6,283 bases of DNA from an uncultured Oscillospiraceae bacterium (GTDB taxonomy: Bacteria; Bacillota; Clostridia; Oscillospirales; Oscillospiraceae): assembly GCA_948766235.1 (NCBI GenBank), contig CAQCFX010000067.1, positions 1 to 6,283 on the forward strand. Reading direction: 5' to 3'. The notes beneath the pieces are model-generated. The model saw only the letters and a list, made by a program, of their open reading frames with translations. It was not told the origin of the DNA and did not search any database. Position numbers and translations under genes: made by a program. Of this stretch, positions 4,800 through 6,283 are shown piece by piece. Numbering within the stretch: position 1 is the stretch's first letter; each line of letters opens with the position of its first letter.

Positions 4800-4815
4800 C
4801 GTTTCACGTGAAACA
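4800..4815. promoter_or_regulatory. parS site 5, in the parA leader
   Basis: CGTTTCACGTGAAACA has the perfect 14-bp palindrome at 4801-4814, with 15 of 16 consensus matches. It ends 19 nt before the parA start and just before its ribosome site, in the same arrangement as parS 1 at tadA. Confidence 0.93.
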
Positions 4816-4833
4816 TAAAGAGGGGGACTTGCC

Positions 4834-5607
4834 ATGGGCAAAAGCATCGCCATTGTGAATCAAAAAGGCGGCGTGGGCAAAACCACGTCCTGCGTCAATC
4901 TGGCCGCCGCCCTCACAGCCCAGGGCGCGAAGGTGCTGGTGTGCGATTTCGACCCCCAGGGCAACGCCACCTCCGGCTTCGGCCTGGACAAAACCCGCTC
5001 CCCCAGCGTCTACGACGTGATTCTGGGCAGCGCCCCCATGGCCAAGGCGGCCATCTCCACCAAATGGGCCGACGTGGTCCCCGCCAACAAGGCCCTGTCC
5101 GGCGCCACCGTGGAGCTCATCTCCCTGGACCGGCGGGAGTACCGGCTCAAAGACGCCATCGACCAGGTGAAGGAAAGCTACGACTTCATCTTCATCGACT
5201 GCCCCCCCTCCCTGGAGCTGCTCACCCTGGACGGGCTGTGCGCGGCGGACACCCTGCTGGTCCCCGTCCAGTGCGAGTACTACGCCCTGGAGGGGCTGAG
5301 CGACCTGCTGTACACCGTCCGGCTGGCCAAGCAGCGGCTCAACCCCAGTCTGGAGCTGGAGGGCGTGGTGCTCACCATGTACGACGGGCGCACCAACCTG
5401 TCCCTCCAGGTGGCGGAGGAGGTCAAACGCCACTTCCCCGGCAAAGTTTACGCCTCGGTGATTCCCAGAAACGTGCGACTTTCCGAGGCGCCCAGCCATG
5501 GAGTGCCCGTGTCGGTTTACGACCCGCTGTCCCGGGGCGCGGAGGCCTATGAGGCCCTGGCCCGGGAGTTCCTGCGCAAAAATCCGCTGGCGGCCAAGGC
5601 CAACTGA
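4834..5607 (+). CDS. parA: Chromosome partitioning ATPase ParA (Soj)
   Basis: This 257-residue Walker-type ATPase would bind the nucleoid as an ATP dimer and, with ParB bound at parS, separate and position origins. In Bacillus the orthologue Soj also controls DnaA. The deviant Walker A motif KGGVGKTT is at 11-18 with its signature Lys11. The A' motif DFDPQGNAT follows at 38-46, and the Walker B strand FIFIDCPPS at 118-126 with Asp122. The length fits short chromosomal ParA proteins, with no N-terminal DNA-binding domain as in plasmid type Ia proteins. The ATG at 4834 has AGGGGG 7 nt upstream. It is cotranscribed with parB, 43 nt downstream. A parS site and an inverted repeat over the promoter suggest regulation by ParB or another repressor. 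Confidence 0.97.
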   Translation: MGKSIAIVNQKGGVGKTTSCVNLAAALTAQGAKVLVCDFDPQGNATSGFGLDKTRSPSVYDVILGSAPMAKAAISTKWADVVPANKALSGATVELISLDRREYRLKDAIDQVKESYDFIFIDCPPSLELLTLDGLCAADTLLVPVQCEYYALEGLSDLLYTVRLAKQRLNPSLELEGVVLTMYDGRTNLSLQVAEEVKRHFPGKVYASVIPRNVRLSEAPSHGVPVSVYDPLSRGAEAYEALAREFLRKNPLAAKAN

Positions 5608-5650
5608 ACATGGGACTACTTCATAAAGACAGAAAGGAATGACGCCTGAT

Positions 5651-6283
5651 ATGCCAAAAGCCAAGGGTTTAGGCAAGGGGCTGGACGCCCTCATGGGGGA
5701 CTCCACCACCCTGCAAAGCCAGGAGGCGGGGTCGGTGATGCTGCCCATCTCCCAGGTGGAGCCGGGGCTGAACCAGCCCAGAAAACGATTTGACGAGGCT
5801 GCCCTGGCCGACCTGGCCGCCTCCATCCAGGAGCACGGCATCATACAGCCCCTCACCGTCCGGCGGCTGTCCACCGGCTACTATCAGATTATCGCCGGCG
5901 AGCGCCGTTGGCGGGCCTCCAAGCTGGCCGGCCGCAAGGAGGTGCCGGTGGTCATCATCGAGGCGGACGACCGCAAGGTGATGGAGCTGGGCCTTATCGA
6001 AAACCTCCAGCGGGAGGACCTGAACCCGGTGGAGGAGGCGGAGGGCTACCTGGCCCTGCTCACCGACTACGGCCTCACCCAGGACGAGCTGGCCAAGCGA
6101 ATGGGCAAGTCCCGCCCCGCCATCTCCAACGCCCTGCGCCTCACCGCCCTGCCCCCCGCCGTGCGGGAGCTGATGATTGAGGGCGTTATCACCGCCGGCC
6201 ACGGCCGCGCCGTGCTTATGGTGGAGGGGGAGCAGGCCCAAATCGCCTTCGCCCAGAAAATCGCCGACGAGGGGTGGAGCGTC
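5651..6283 (+). CDS. parB: Chromosome partitioning protein ParB (Spo0J), 3' end outside the window
   Basis: The first 211 codons of a centromere-binding CTPase clamp are present, and the frame is still open at the window edge. The N-terminal KGLGKGLDALMG (5-16) is the peptide that stimulates the ParA ATPase. The ParB/Srx CTP-binding domain starts near residue 29, with GERRWRA at 83-89 and ENLQREDLNPVEEA at 117-130. The helix-turn-helix that reads parS lies at about 142-164 (LTQDELAKRMGKSRPAISNALRL). The C-terminal dimerisation domain is missing from the window. The ATG at 5651 is preferred although AGGA lies 12 nt upstream. An in-frame ATG at 5639 overlaps that ribosome site. The five parS sites in the window match the expected target of this family, and Noc-type sites (ATTTCCCGGGAAAT) are not seen. 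Confidence 0.96.
   Translation, partial: MPKAKGLGKGLDALMGDSTTLQSQEAGSVMLPISQVEPGLNQPRKRFDEAALADLAASIQEHGIIQPLTVRRLSTGYYQIIAGERRWRASKLAGRKEVPVVIIEADDRKVMELGLIENLQREDLNPVEEAEGYLALLTDYGLTQDELAKRMGKSRPAISNALRLTALPPAVRELMIEGVITAGHGRAVLMVEGEQAQIAFAQKIADEGWSV

Larger units (their letters stand above)
4418..4814 (+). repeat. parS-bounded repeat module C, carrying the parAB promoter
   Basis: The module runs from parS 4 to parS 5. It has the nested cruciform (4432-4524); about 120 bp of unique AT-richer DNA with the parA promoter; a diverged small hairpin unit (about 4650-4686, GCCGC pairing with GCGGC); the hairpin CCCCGCAAAGCC (4697-4708) with GGCTTTGTGGGG (4716-4727); the linker agaggagggccagcgg; another hairpin unit (4758-4792); gcgacgacg; and parS 5. 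The right half would be transcribed as most of the parA leader. Confidence 0.7.

Noticed and set aside
2559..4814. CRISPR array
   Set aside because: The repeated units are palindromic, irregularly spaced by 170 to 1400 bp and contain parS. There are no uniform spacers and no cas genes.
4804..5874. 356-codon minus-strand frame opposite parA and parB
   Set aside because: It is a shadow frame of parA and parB, both of which are unambiguous by motif.

Overview
The window looks like chromosomal DNA, probably close to the replication origin, from a GC-rich clostridial Firmicute of the Oscillospiraceae type (relatives of Flavonifractor, Lawsonibacter or Intestinimonas). That placement is an inference from four things: Firmicute-type purine-rich ribosome binding sites in GC-rich coding sequence, a YitT-family protein, a Bacillus-type Xpt, and a chromosomal parA-parB pair accompanied by five copies of the Spo0J site parS.

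Layout from left to right. A palindromic intergenic repeat (R1) lies at the left edge. A YitT-family membrane protein gene (minus, 100-954) follows and diverges from xpt (plus, 1266-1835). The gap between them holds both promoters and a second, related palindromic repeat (R2). After xpt come two hairpins, the second a bidirectional terminator, then a possible 28-codon gene (2005-2091) that meets the 3' end of tadA (minus, 2088-2540) on a shared TTAA. An ECF sigma factor gene (minus, 3583-4158) and an overlapping gene for a single-pass membrane protein, probably its anti-sigma factor (minus, 2898-3617), form a two-gene operon closed by a strong terminator. parA (4834-5607) and the first 211 codons of parB (5651 to the edge) end the window.

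The most unusual part is the non-coding DNA on both sides of the sigma operon. It is built of related repeat modules bounded by parS: module A (2559-2840, inverted), module B (4246-4431) and module C (4418-4814). Each has the order parS, a hairpin with GCCCTGGG arms, a variable centre, a hairpin with CCCCGC arms, a purine-rich linker, a small hairpin, a gcttgcgacgacg tail, parS. Several stems differ between copies in a way that keeps the pairing, so the fold appears to be maintained. Modules A and C each end with parS 18-19 nt upstream of a start codon (tadA and parA). The two repeat blocks are inverted relative to each other around the sigma operon.

How the parts may work together: ParB would load at the five parS sites and, with ParA, organise and segregate the origin region. 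Because parS lies in the parA and tadA leaders, ParB could also affect their expression. The sigma operon looks like an independent envelope-sensing unit. The xpt, YitT-family and tadA genes are ordinary housekeeping or membrane functions.
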